Shown one piece after another: positions 43,350-52,697 of a DNA stretch of 64,000 nucleotides (its first letter is position 1; every line of letters begins with the position of its first letter). Source of the DNA: SHLQ01 sp964451305 (GTDB lineage: Bacteria > Actinomycetota > Acidimicrobiia > Acidimicrobiales > SHLQ01); the NCBI GenBank assembly GCA_964451305.1, contig CAYVHV010000004.1:65583-129582 (forward strand), in the 5' to 3' direction. Position numbers and translations under genes: made by a program. Below the pieces are notes generated by a model. That model had not been told where the DNA came from. It saw only the letters and a program-made list of their open reading frames with translations, and ran no database searches.

Positions 43350-44180
43350 GTGCGATACTTCGCCGACGTAGCCGTAGAAGCCGCCACACTCGCTGGTCAA
43401 CTCCTCGTACGGAACTTTCGAAACCACCAAGCTTCCGTGTACGGAGATGACATTATCTCGGTAGCAAACCGAAGCCTGTCGAAAGAGATCACCTCATCGA
43501 ACGACTACGACGCTGACAAGATCATCATCGACCTCATCACGTCGCGTTGCCCCGACCATGACATCCTCACCGAGGAGACGGGTCACATCGACAACGGAAG
43601 CCCATACAAGTGGATCATCGATCCGCTCGACGGCAGCAGCAACTTCTTGAACCACAACCCGTTCTTTGCAGTGTCGATTGCGCTCGCCTACGAGGACGTG
43701 CCAATCACCGGTGTCATCTTCTCGCCGTTCCTCGAAGAGATGGTCGTTGCCCGTAGGGATCAGGGCTGCACGGTCAATGGCCGACCAGTCCATGTCTCGA
43801 CGACGCCAAACCTCGACAAGACATATGTCGTTGGTTGTCCCGGTGGAGAGAAGAACAACGTCCGCTTTGCTGAGATGGAGTACGCGCTCCACCAGCAGAT
43901 CAAGGATTTCCGCAAGATCGGATCAGCAGCGATCGAGTGCTACATGGTCGCCGCAGGCCGGGTCGATGCATTCACCACGCTCAACATCTCCCCGTGGGAC
44001 GTTGCAGCTGGAGTTCTCGCAACCGAAGAGGCGGGCGGTCGTGTGACCGACTTCCATGGCGAGCCATGGACGCTTAACAAGACCGACCTTCTCGTCTCGA
44101 ACGGACTCGTGCACGACGCGCTCCTCGCCGAGCTGCACAGCGCAGAGGTGCCGCAAAAGGCCGAGACGCTCGCTCCCTAG
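43350..44180 (+). CDS. Inositol monophosphatase family phosphatase
   Basis: A 276-residue metal-dependent phosphatase of the IMPase/FBPase/CysQ superfamily. The metal motifs are the EE pair in DILTEETGHID, WIIDPLDGSSNFLNHNP with D92 and D95, and SPWDVAAGVLATEEAGG. It would remove phosphate from inositol, a sugar or an adenosine 3',5'-bisphosphate. It has a strong ribosome site and a GTG start. Nine bases separate it from the MtnK-like gene, and the operon continues through two more genes, suggesting a sugar-phosphate substrate. Confidence 0.88.
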   Translation: MRYFADVAVEAATLAGQLLVRNFRNHQASVYGDDIISVANRSLSKEITSSNDYDADKIIIDLITSRCPDHDILTEETGHIDNGSPYKWIIDPLDGSSNFLNHNPFFAVSIALAYEDVPITGVIFSPFLEEMVVARRDQGCTVNGRPVHVSTTPNLDKTYVVGCPGGEKNNVRFAEMEYALHQQIKDFRKIGSAAIECYMVAAGRVDAFTTLNISPWDVAAGVLATEEAGGRVTDFHGEPWTLNKTDLLVSNGLVHDALLAELHSAEVPQKAETLAP

Positions 44181-44189
44181 TAGCGCCCG

Positions 44190-45431
44190 ATGTATCAGAT
44201 CCTCGACCGGGACTCACTCCCCGGGTACCTCGCAAGCATTCCAGAAGTCGTTGCAGTTCTCGGCGACGAACCAGATCCCGAGATTCTTGAGATCGGCGAC
44301 GGAAACCTCAACTTCGTGTACCGGGTTACCAACCCGTTGGACTCGTCGAAGGCGGTCATTGTCAAGCAAGCCGTTCCGTATCTGCGAATGGTCGGCGAGG
44401 AATGGCCGCTCGGGCGCGACCGGATGACATACGAAATTCGCGCACTTCAGCTCTACAACGAGCTGGTGCCCGAGCTCGTGCCGCGCATTCATCACGCTGA
44501 CGAGGAGATGAGTACGCTCGTCATGCAGTACCTCGATGATCACCTGATCTTGCGATTGGGGATGATCGACGCGGTGACGTATCCCAAGGTTGCCGAGCAC
44601 ATTGGCCTGTTCATGGCCGAGACGCTCTTCCGTACGAGCGCATGGTCGATGGCGAGCGAAGAGCGCCGCCAACTTATGGATCGGTTCACGCTGAACGCCG
44701 AGCTGTGCAAGCTCACCGAGGAGTTCATCTTTACGTTCCCCTACATGGAACATGAGTCGAACTATTCGAATCCAGCGACCGACCAATGGGCGCGTGAGAA
44801 CATTCATACCGACACGCAGTACAAGCTCGATGTGCTCGAGTTCAAAGACCTCTTTTTGGCCAAAGCCGACGCACTCCTGCACGCGGATCTTCACACCGGC
44901 TCGCTCATGGTCAACCAGGCCGAGAGCTATGTCATCGATATGGAGTTCGCGTACTTCGGTCCGTTCGGATTCGATGTTGGCAAGGTCATCTCAAACTTCT
45001 TGCTCTCCTGTACCTCGCATCTGTACCGATCCGGTGGGGCCGAGTACCGGTCGTGGCTGATCGACCAGATCGAAGTGATTTGGACGACGTTCGCAACGCG
45101 CTTCGACGAGCTATGGGTCGCCGCTGGTGATTCGGCCATGCTCGTCGACGGTCTCCTTACTGCCGAGGAGTTCTCGACTCTTCGAAGCCAATTCATGGTC
45201 GAGCTTCTCCGTGAATCTGCAGGATTTGCTGCCTGCTCGATGGCGCGTCGGACGCTCGGCATCGCTGGCGTTGCCGACATACGTGACATCGAGGACCTCG
45301 ACATTCGTTCGACCCTCGAAATCTCAAACCTGAAACTGAGCAAACAGTTGATGGCGCAACGCAATGAGCTGTCGTCGATCGACGATCTACTCGCAGTCGT
45401 GCGGGCCCACTTCGCACAACCAATCCTTTAG
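44190..45431 (+). CDS. MtnK-like sugar kinase (S-methyl-5-thioribose kinase family)
   Basis: A 413-residue APH-fold kinase. It matches methylthioribose kinase closely: EIGDGNLNFVYRV (35-47), KQAVPYLRMVGEEWPL (59-74), LHADLHTGS with catalytic D233, and IDMEFAYFGPFGFDVGK with metal D250 and E252. Known MtnK makes MTR-1-phosphate in methionine salvage. Two usual residues differ: HGDLH reads HADLH and IDPEFA reads IDMEFA. No mtnA, mtnB, mtnC or mtnD is nearby; the neighbours are a phosphatase, a nucleotidyltransferase and glycosyltransferases. It may thus make a sugar-1-phosphate for activation. Function is inferred. Confidence 0.8.
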   Translation: MYQILDRDSLPGYLASIPEVVAVLGDEPDPEILEIGDGNLNFVYRVTNPLDSSKAVIVKQAVPYLRMVGEEWPLGRDRMTYEIRALQLYNELVPELVPRIHHADEEMSTLVMQYLDDHLILRLGMIDAVTYPKVAEHIGLFMAETLFRTSAWSMASEERRQLMDRFTLNAELCKLTEEFIFTFPYMEHESNYSNPATDQWARENIHTDTQYKLDVLEFKDLFLAKADALLHADLHTGSLMVNQAESYVIDMEFAYFGPFGFDVGKVISNFLLSCTSHLYRSGGAEYRSWLIDQIEVIWTTFATRFDELWVAAGDSAMLVDGLLTAEEFSTLRSQFMVELLRESAGFAACSMARRTLGIAGVADIRDIEDLDIRSTLEISNLKLSKQLMAQRNELSSIDDLLAVVRAHFAQPIL

Positions 45432-45439
45432 GAAAAAAC

Positions 45440-46198
45440 GTGTCAGACAAACTCATCGGAATCATTCCTGCAGCAGGAAGTGGTATCCGTGCCCGCCCAT
45501 ACACCTACGAGATGCACAAGGGCATGTTTCTTATCGATGGGAAGCCCAACATCGAACGGCACATCGACTCGATGCGTGATGACATGGGGATCGAAGAGAT
45601 CGTCATCGTCCTCGGCTACATGGGTGAGAGCATCCAAGAGCACTTCGGTGACGGGTCAGACTTCGGCGTCCGCCTCCACTTCGTCGAGAACCACCATCTC
45701 GATAAGGGTTGGGCGTGGTCGGTGCTGCTCGCCAAGCCATTCATGGCTGGCCGTCACGGTCTCGTCACCTTGGCTGACGAGTTCTACCTCGACACCAACA
45801 TCGGTGACATCTCAACCGTCGACTACGAGGCGTACAGCGCCGTCGTTGCGATGAAACCCGTCGAGGACAAGGAACTCATCAAGAAGAACTTCTCTGTCGA
45901 GCGCGATGGCGACCGGGTTGTTCGCCTTGTCGAGAACCCGGTATCGACTCCGAACAATCTTCTCGGTATGGCGACCTTTGTCATCCGCCCCGACGTTCTC
46001 GTCGAATTGGAGATGGCATTCGACGGTGGGCGACCAACCCTCGACTTCGTGACGTTTGTCGACGACCTCATTCGCAAGGGTCACGAAGTTGCTGCCTTTG
46101 ACGTCGACGGTGAATACATTAACCTCAACGATGTCGCGAGCCTCGAAGCGGCCCAAGACGCTGCGATCCGTAGCAGGCTCATGGGAGAATCTGAGTAG
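45440..46198 (+). CDS. Nucleotide sugar nucleotidyltransferase
   Basis: A 252-residue nucleotidyltransferase of the glucose-1-phosphate thymidylyl/uridylyltransferase fold. The NTP loop is IIPAAGSGIRARPYTYEMHKGMF (Gly/Arg/Lys positions of GxGxRxxPxT-PK, with His in place of Pro before the Lys), and TLADEFYL supplies the metal Asp region. LLGMATFVIRPDVL and YINLNDVASLEAAQ are later family marks. GTG start at 45440, eight bases past the kinase gene. It should join NTP to a sugar-1-phosphate, plausibly the kinase product. Confidence 0.82.
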   Translation: MSDKLIGIIPAAGSGIRARPYTYEMHKGMFLIDGKPNIERHIDSMRDDMGIEEIVIVLGYMGESIQEHFGDGSDFGVRLHFVENHHLDKGWAWSVLLAKPFMAGRHGLVTLADEFYLDTNIGDISTVDYEAYSAVVAMKPVEDKELIKKNFSVERDGDRVVRLVENPVSTPNNLLGMATFVIRPDVLVELEMAFDGGRPTLDFVTFVDDLIRKGHEVAAFDVDGEYINLNDVASLEAAQDAAIRSRLMGESE

Positions 46199-46200
46199 AG

Positions 46201-47172
46201 ATGGCATATGGGATCGAAGATCTCACCGTCAATATCAATACGGTTAACCGACCGGAGTATCTCGAAGCCTGCTTGAAGAGTCTGATCGAGACGACTCCGG
46301 AGGGAGCGCCGCTCCAGATCGTTTTTAACGGGACCCCACCCGATATCCGTGACCGGACGATCGCTCAGGCGCAGAGCTGGAGAGGGCCGACCCGTTTCGA
46401 GTACCTCGAAGAGATGCTGTCGGTCGACGAATCACACAACCACGCACTGGCTGGTATCGAGACGCCACTCGTGAACTTCATGGGAGACGACGACATCGTC
46501 CTCGGGAGTCGCTTCCCAGCGATTCTCGACGCGTTCAACACGATGGAACCAGAACCGGCAGTCGTGACGACCTTTGCTCGGCGAATCGCCGGAGATGCGT
46601 TCACGCCAGCGATTGGCTCGAACAAGGATCTCGGCCCAACGACGGTCGAGCAATGGCGTGAATTTCACTCGACTGGCCAAGCCTATGAATTGCTGTGGCC
46701 CGGGTCGGTGTTGCGAACAGATCTCCTCCGATCCTTCGGTGGCTTTGAGGCGCCGTATGCGCAGAGCTTCGACAACCGCATCTTCTCTCAGATGTCATTT
46801 CTTGGTCCGGTTGTAGCGCTCCCGGAACGGAACTTCGGGTTCCGTATCCATCAGGGGTCGATGTCATCAACGAACTGGCAGGCTCAAAACGAGATCGTAC
46901 GCTTCGTCGCTGCCTCTCACTCGGCGAACCTCGAAGGCCGACCCGAGCCCACGTTTGAAGAGTTCCGTCACGCCGAATCCACCGATCCGTCCTACGTGCA
47001 ACTTCGGCGCCAGCTCCGAGATCGGTCGCGCATCCACTTTCGCAAGGGTGGCCAGTTAGCTCTCGGCGGAGACAAAGCGCGAGGAGTCGCGAACATCGCG
47101 GCATCAGCACTTCTTTGGCCGCCAGCATTTATTGAGAAGCTCGCCGATCAAGTCGGCAGCCGTTCGTCGTAA
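46201..47172 (+). CDS. Glycosyltransferase, family 2-like
   Basis: A 323-residue GT-A glycosyltransferase. It begins VNINTVNRPEYLEACLKSL, and FMGDDDIVLGSRF contains the acidic (DXD-like) nucleotide-sugar site. GSVLRTDLLRSFGGFEAP and FDNRIFSQMSFLG follow as usual acceptor-side blocks. Its start is two bases after the nucleotidyltransferase stop, so translation is coupled. No membrane helices are evident. The donor is presumably made by the upstream genes; the acceptor is unknown. Confidence 0.82.
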   Translation: MAYGIEDLTVNINTVNRPEYLEACLKSLIETTPEGAPLQIVFNGTPPDIRDRTIAQAQSWRGPTRFEYLEEMLSVDESHNHALAGIETPLVNFMGDDDIVLGSRFPAILDAFNTMEPEPAVVTTFARRIAGDAFTPAIGSNKDLGPTTVEQWREFHSTGQAYELLWPGSVLRTDLLRSFGGFEAPYAQSFDNRIFSQMSFLGPVVALPERNFGFRIHQGSMSSTNWQAQNEIVRFVAASHSANLEGRPEPTFEEFRHAESTDPSYVQLRRQLRDRSRIHFRKGGQLALGGDKARGVANIAASALLWPPAFIEKLADQVGSRSS

Positions 47173-47181
47173 GGCCGGAGC

Positions 47182-48345
47182 CTACGAACGAAGCGTGAGC
47201 GCCGCTTCGATGCCGTCGGCGAAGCGTTCGACCATGCCGTCGATGGTGTAGGTCGCAGCGCTGATATCGCACCCGACCTGCAGCTTCTGCAACGCCGCTG
47301 GGTCCAAGAGGAGTTCGGCGGTAGCCGCTCCAAGCTCGGAAGCAGTGGCACCTTCGGTGAGGACCAGCGCGTTCTCGCCATCCTTCAAATAGTCGAACTC
47401 GTGGCTATGGACGGCGTGTTCGGTCGTAACCATCGGTGTGCGAAAGGCAAAGGCATCGATGGCATGGAGCCCGATGAGCCCCGGCTGAATCGTGATGTCA
47501 GCGAGCGCTCCTACCGCAGCTTTGTCCGCGGCGAACCGTGGTCCAAGGGCATGGAGCCACGGCCTGGTCTTTGCGGCATTTTCGATCGTCTTGTCGTCAC
47601 CTTGGCCGAGGACAAAGAACTCAAAGTCGGGAACTCTCGAACGGATTTCATCGAGCGTCTCGACAAGAAATGGAAGTCGCTTCCATTGATCGAGGGCCGA
47701 CACCATCCATCCCATGTGGGACGATCGGTCGTTGGCATCGGCGAGCAGCTGGGCGAGTTCGGGGTCGACGGCGCCAGGGTTGGGCAGGTCTGCATCCGAG
47801 TTCCGTGAGTTGTTGACCACCGAGATCTGCTCGCGTGGTAAGCCGAGTCCTTCAACAATGTCCGCAGAGCGTTGTGTGTAGGCAAAGAACCAGTCGACGT
47901 GAGGTGCGACCTTCTTCTTCAGCGCTTCGGCTGCAGGGTTCGCCTCTTCTTCGTTGAAGTGCGCACCGTGGCCCCACATGGCGACGAGGGGGCCACCGAG
48001 GCGTCGGTGAGCCATTGCAATGTATGTGAAGGGCAGCGCGGCTTCGTTCTGGACGATGATCAAGTCAGCATCGCGAGCCTTTCGCCAGACCGGCTGCCAG
48101 GTCACTTCGGTGCCCTTGATGGACATGACCTTGTTCGGTACGAACGTGGCCCATGCCGGACGGACTGAATCGTTGCGGGAGCTGCGACTCTTTGGCGGGG
48201 CGCCGTGGATGACCTCCATGTCGATCCCGCGTGCATCGAGAACAGGTTCGAGGTGGGTGTAGAACGCTTCTCGGTAGCTCGGGATCCACTCCATGGTGAA
48301 TCGAACGAGTGGGCGTCCTTTGGCTCGGTTCTCCATGGCTGTCAT
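47182..48345 (-). CDS. Glycosyltransferase, GT-B (family 4-like)
   Basis: A 387-residue GT-B glycosyltransferase on the opposite strand, ending nine bases from the GT2 gene. The N-terminal domain contains RFTMEWIPSYREAFYTHLEPVL and LIIVQNEAALPFTYIAM; the C-terminal domain shows FVLGQGDDKTIENAA, LADITIQPGLIGLHAIDAFAFRTPMVTTEHAVHSHEFDYLKDGENALV (parts), where the E-x7-E-like acidic positions of GT4 are not exact. It probably works on the same glycan as the neighbouring cassette. Confidence 0.8.
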   Translation of the reverse strand: MTAMENRAKGRPLVRFTMEWIPSYREAFYTHLEPVLDARGIDMEVIHGAPPKSRSSRNDSVRPAWATFVPNKVMSIKGTEVTWQPVWRKARDADLIIVQNEAALPFTYIAMAHRRLGGPLVAMWGHGAHFNEEEANPAAEALKKKVAPHVDWFFAYTQRSADIVEGLGLPREQISVVNNSRNSDADLPNPGAVDPELAQLLADANDRSSHMGWMVSALDQWKRLPFLVETLDEIRSRVPDFEFFVLGQGDDKTIENAAKTRPWLHALGPRFAADKAAVGALADITIQPGLIGLHAIDAFAFRTPMVTTEHAVHSHEFDYLKDGENALVLTEGATASELGAATAELLLDPAALQKLQVGCDISAATYTIDGMVERFADGIEAALTLRS

Positions 48346-48665
48346 CGCTGATTGCTTTCGGACTGGAGTGTCACGACATGGCTTTCACAATTGGGGGGCG
48401 TGGTCTGGCTATCCAACCATGCCACGGGAAGCTCCGCCGGTGGCTGAGGGTACTGGCCGCGTTCGGCGTTCACCAGTCTTGGAATACTCGGTGTCATAAA
48501 TTCGTCCCGAAAACGCTGTCGTAAACCCGTTGGGGACGACGCTTTTGCTCATGGGTGTGGGGTGCGCTCCCCGCACGCTGTGATCGGGCTGCTGTGGAAA
48601 AACTCGCTCCGGTGTTCCATACTCTGGTGGGGCGGCAGAGGTGAAAGCGTTGAGGTGATTCTCAC
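48346..48665. promoter_or_regulatory. 320-base divergent spacer before the Ser/Thr kinase
   Basis: No gene is supported. A hairpin at 48555-48576 pairs GTGTGGGG with CCCCGCAC (one G-U, six-base loop). GAGGTG lies near 48653, a ribosome site for the kinase GTG/ATG start at 48666. No confident promoter boxes are visible. Confidence 0.35.
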
Positions 48666-51039
48666 GTGAACATTGATGGCTACGGCGACCTATCGCTCGT
48701 TGGGGCTGGCGGTAACGCGCACGTCTACCGTGCGAGCCAATTCGCGACCGGCGATGTCGTTGCAATAAAGGTGCTGCGCGGAGGCGGTGATCCAGGAGTC
48801 GCTCGGCGCTTTGCTCGAGAACGAGACGCGATGGATGCGCTCGTGGCGTTGGACAACGTGGCGCCGATCCTCGAGTCCGGAACGACCGATGCTGGAGATC
48901 CGTATCTCGTGATGCCACTGTTCGAGGGCGGTTCGCTCCAACAGCGAATCGTTGGAGGCCCAGTGCCGTGGCGCGAAGCGCTCGGTCTGGTTCACAAGGT
49001 CAGCAGCGCCGTTGCCCAAGCCCACGAGCGTCGGATTCTCCATCTCGACGTGAAGCCTGCCAATGTGCTTCTCGATGGTTCAGGCGAACCGTTTCTGGCC
49101 GATTTTGGGATCGCCGAAAGCATGGGCACGACCGCTTCTATGTCGGCGCAGATGCTCACACCGGCCTATACACCGCCCGAGCGTCTCAACGGTTCGAAGC
49201 CATCCGAGCAGACCGACATTTACGGTCTCGGCGGTCTGCTGTTTGCGCTTCTCGCTGGTGAAGCCCCCTTCGTCCTCGAAGCGGGTATGACCCCGGCAGC
49301 GATGTTCGTCGCGGTTCTCAACCACGACGTTTCGACGGTGAAGATCGATGGAGTCGCTCCAGCGGTCGTGGTCGAATTGGTCGCGAGCACACTCTCCAAG
49401 TCGATCGACGAGCGTCCACAGACAGCTCTCGAACTTTGCGAACGAATCGAAGAGATCCTCGACGACGATTCGTTGCGGGCATTCGACCCGGTCATTGGAT
49501 TCCGTCTGGCTGCCGAGGACGAGACAGCCTCTCACCCGGGCGAAGCAGCCGGTCAGAGTGAAGTATCGGTCGACGAAATCATCGGGGAAGCAGCGATACC
49601 GCTCGACGCCGATCGAGAGCTGATCTCGTTTGCGACACCACTAGAACGGAGCGACGACGAAGACGACGACGACCGCTTGTTCGCGATTTGGGTTGCTGCA
49701 GCACTCATCTTCATCTGCGTTGGGATCGCAGGTGCAATAACGGCGACGGCATGGAACGATCGCGACACACGAACGGGTGGCGGTGGCGGTGCCGAGTCGC
49801 TCGTACTTGATGCTCTTATTGATAACGATGTCGCGACAGCGGGATCGACCACCGAGTTGACGAGTTCGCCCGCTACCCAACAGCCCCAAGTAGGCGGACT
49901 CGCGCAATCGGCCGATGACCGGCGGAGGGGAGACGAAACCGACCGTTCGTCTCCAGCCGATCGCGAGCCGAGCGTCGGGGAGGTGCTCGATTCCGACGGT
50001 TTCGAGGGTGATATCAGGAGCGACGTCGACGGTGATGTCCTCGATGGCGATCGTATTTCGGTCATCGTCGCTGGAGTGGCAGAGGATGCTGCGGGACCAG
50101 CCGACGTCGTTCCACCGATCGTCGATGCGATTCCGATCAATTCCACACCTGTTACAGTCCCCGATGCTGACGAGCAACGTGGCGAGCAGGGTCGCGAACG
50201 GGTCGCTGAGGGTACGCCGGCCCCCACGACAGCGCCCACCACAACCGTTGCTCGGCCGGTCACCACGAGAGCACCGCGAACCACGACGGCTGCTCCGNNN
50301 NNNNNNNNNNNNNNNNNNNNNNNNNNNNNNNNNNNNNNNNNNNNNNNNNNNNNNNNNNNNNNNNNNNNNNNNNNNNNNNNNNNNNNNNNNNNNNNNNGCT
50401 CCGAAGGTCACCACGACGCAAGTCCTCGCCACAACCGAACCTCTCGAGTTCGAAGAGCGAATCGATATTGGTTCCCTCAGCGATACCCAGGTTCGGTTCC
50501 GCTTCACCACGAGTAGCAACACTGGATATACCGCGACGATTCGCTCCGGCGGATCCACCGTGACGACACGGACCGGTACAGCTGCTGCAGGACAAATCGA
50601 ATCTGTCACGGTCAACGGGCTAACGCCGGGCACCGACTACACCGTTCAGGTCACTCTCAACGGCGAATCGTCGGTTACCTCCACACCCGTGGCATTCCGA
50701 ACATCGGGTGGAAACGCAACGACGGCGGCAGAACAGGTCGCCGTGGAGAATCTTCGGCTTGCGTCTACCGAGTCAACTCGATTCCAGGTCAACTACGAGT
50801 CCAACGTGTGTGCGAACGGATCATTTGTGATTCGCGAAGCCGGTGGCGCAGTCGTTGGATCGAATGCTGGTCAAGCGAGTGGATGCACGACCCGGCACCT
50901 CGGCGTTCCTGGTTTCTGGACGCCAGCGCTACGTCCGAATACCACCTACGTCATTACGGTGACGGTGGAAGCAAACGGACAAGGTCAGGGCAACGGCAAC
51001 ACCGCTAGTCAAAGCCTCACGGTGACGACCGCCGGATAG
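48666..51039 (+). CDS. Transmembrane Ser/Thr protein kinase with FN3-like ectodomain (interrupted by assembly gap)
   Basis: A membrane Ser/Thr kinase, split by 100 Ns. Read to 50297 it has 544 residues: kinase loop GAGGNAHVY (13-21), K35, catalytic HLDVKPAN (126-133, D128, K130, N133), DFG at 146-148 and TPPE at 169-172. HLD replaces the HRD Arg, a non-RD kinase. A membrane helix spans 338-361, followed by an acidic, then Thr/Pro/Ala-rich outside region. After the gap (50398-51039, shifted by one frame) 213 residues encode two fibronectin-III-like domains (VNGLTPGTDYTVQVTL, LRPNTTYVITVTV) and two Cys. The frame change fits an arbitrary gap size. It leads the signalling locus. Confidence 0.88.
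50298..50397. other. Assembly gap (100 Ns)
   Basis: Exactly 100 Ns, a standard placeholder length. Both edges code for Thr/Pro/Ala repeats (TTAP, TTTAAP before; APK, VTTT after), so a low-complexity repeat probably broke the assembly. The kinase frame resumes only if the true missing length is a multiple of three. Confidence 0.97.
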
Positions 51040-51120
51040 TCCACTACGTGTCGTCGCCAGACCCGCAAATCCGAAATTGTTTTTCTTCAACTTCGGCAAC
51101 GTGCTGCCGACGAGCATTGC

Positions 51121-51747
51121 ATGAAGACAAAACCAGATCGTGTTGTCATGATCGATGACCAAGTCTCATTTGTTGATGCATTTGGGCTTGCGCTGTCGCT
51201 TACCGACGACCTCAAACTTGTTGGGCGGGCGGCCGAAGCCAGTGAAGGGATTGACCTATGCACGTCCCATGTCCCCGATCTTGTTGTCACCGACTACCGA
51301 CTTCCCGGCGGAGAAACGGGCACGCAGATCGCTGAGCGACTCCGTGCCAACGGGTTCAAAGCGCCGATCATCGTTCTCACCGGTTTCCTAGCACCACAGG
51401 TGCAGCGAGAAGTCGACGCCCTGCCGGGTGTCACCGCAATCTCGAAGGACTCATCGATCCAGAACATCGTCACCGAAATGCGATCGACAGTCGCAGGTCG
51501 CTGCGCGGAGTCGGCGCCGTCGAAACCGTGCACCGATGGTGGGGTGGGGTTGACCAACGCCGAACTGAAAGTGCTCGAAGCGCTCAACACCGGAGCAGCG
51601 CCGAACGAGATTTCAGAGCTCTTGCACCTCTCGGTGCACACCGTTCGAGGTCGCATTAAGTCCATCTACCGGAAGCTCTCGGTGAGCTCTCTCGGCGAAG
51701 CGATTGCAACCGCCACTCGGATGGGCGTCCTCGTCCCTCCGGCCTGA
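51121..51747 (+). CDS. Response regulator with LuxR/NarL-type DNA-binding domain
   Basis: A 208-residue two-component regulator. The receiver domain has D12/D13 (MIDDQ), phospho-Asp D58 in PDLVVTDYRLPG, the Thr in IIVLTGF and the Lys in AISKDS. The C-terminal helix-turn-helix reads LTNAELKVLEALNTGAAPNEISELLHLSVHTVRGRIKSIYRKLSV (blocks), typical LuxR. It starts 81 bases after the kinase gene and 17 before the coiled-coil gene. Its likely partner is the histidine kinase at 53212-54345, or the Ser/Thr kinase by phosphorylation. The ribosome site is weak. Confidence 0.9.
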   Translation: MKTKPDRVVMIDDQVSFVDAFGLALSLTDDLKLVGRAAEASEGIDLCTSHVPDLVVTDYRLPGGETGTQIAERLRANGFKAPIIVLTGFLAPQVQREVDALPGVTAISKDSSIQNIVTEMRSTVAGRCAESAPSKPCTDGGVGLTNAELKVLEALNTGAAPNEISELLHLSVHTVRGRIKSIYRKLSVSSLGEAIATATRMGVLVPPA

Positions 51748-51764
51748 TCGGAGGACGGTAGAGC

Positions 51765-52676
51765 ATGACCAGTAACGACATGATCGACCTCGTGGCAGAA
51801 GATCACTCGTTGGTCGCCGGCGTGGGAAGCGACCTCGACCAGATCCGGTCAGTACTTTTAGGGCCAACAGTCGATTTGGTCGAGGAACAACAACGCCAGA
51901 TCGAGGCCCTCACGAATCGCATCGCCACGCTCGAGCAGATCATCATCGACAAATCCGGTCGTGCCCAAGCGGTCGACGCCGTCCTCGTCGATGCGGTTCG
52001 AAATTCGACGCGGCAGGTCGGTGAACTCGGTTACGCCCTGCAACCCGAGATCGACAAAGCCGTGTATGCGTCCGCTCGTGCCGAGGACACGCTCCTCGCC
52101 GAGGCGCTCTACCCCGTAATCGGACCAGCGGTCCGCAAGATGATCGCCGCGATGTTCACCCCCGATAGCAGCAACGCCTTCCACGTAGAACAGATTCTTC
52201 TCATCGAACGGTCTACGGGCCTGATGCTGGCCTCGACAGCGACCGATGCCCGCGCCCTCGACGATGCCGACGTGGTTTCCGGGATGATCGACGCACTGAC
52301 AACCTTTGTCCAGGACGCGTTTGAAGCTTCCGGGAACGACGGGTTTTCAGATCTTCGAGTCGGTGACTTGTCGCTCCTCGTCGAGACTGGACCTCAGGCG
52401 GTGATTGCATCGGTGGTGCGAGGATTGCCAACCCAGGCGTACAGAGATCACGCTGCCGACACTCTCGAGACCTTCCACGTTGCATACAGCGGCCAGCTCG
52501 CGAACTTCGATGGTTCAATCGAGGCGTTCGATGGTGCGGCCGACGCGCTCGGCGAACTGCACGCCGGCGCAGCGGCGCTCGCCGAAGCAGAGAAGCGGAA
52601 AACACTCGTCGTGTTCGTGCTTGCTGCTAGTGTCCTTATTGCGCTCCTAGCGGTGGGTGGAGTGCTCCTCACGTAG
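51765..52676 (+). CDS. Tail-anchored coiled-coil protein of the small-GTPase locus
   Basis: A 303-residue protein. Residues 24-33 read LDQIRSVLLG and are followed by a coiled coil (VEEQQRQIEALTNRIATLEQII). A central domain follows (ALYPVIGPAVRKMIAAMF, FHVEQILLIERSTGLMLAST, DADVVSGMIDALTTFVQDAF, DLSLLVETGPQAVIASVVRG). The same blocks, from memory, appear before OmpA domains in cyanobacterial and proteobacterial proteins encoded beside small GTPases. A C-terminal helix (TLVVFVLAASVLIALLAVGGVLL) anchors it. Here no OmpA domain is present. It lies between the regulator and GTPase genes and is probably a scaffold. Confidence 0.65.
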   Translation: MTSNDMIDLVAEDHSLVAGVGSDLDQIRSVLLGPTVDLVEEQQRQIEALTNRIATLEQIIIDKSGRAQAVDAVLVDAVRNSTRQVGELGYALQPEIDKAVYASARAEDTLLAEALYPVIGPAVRKMIAAMFTPDSSNAFHVEQILLIERSTGLMLASTATDARALDDADVVSGMIDALTTFVQDAFEASGNDGFSDLRVGDLSLLVETGPQAVIASVVRGLPTQAYRDHAADTLETFHVAYSGQLANFDGSIEAFDGAADALGELHAGAAALAEAEKRKTLVVFVLAASVLIALLAVGGVLLT

Positions 52677-52697
52677 CGATGCAGCCAGGAGCACAAA

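Noticed and set aside
50298..50397. Reading the 100 Ns as a real 100-base deletion and the kinase as a pseudogene
   Set aside because: A round number of Ns is a placeholder; both flanks are coding and of one protein type.
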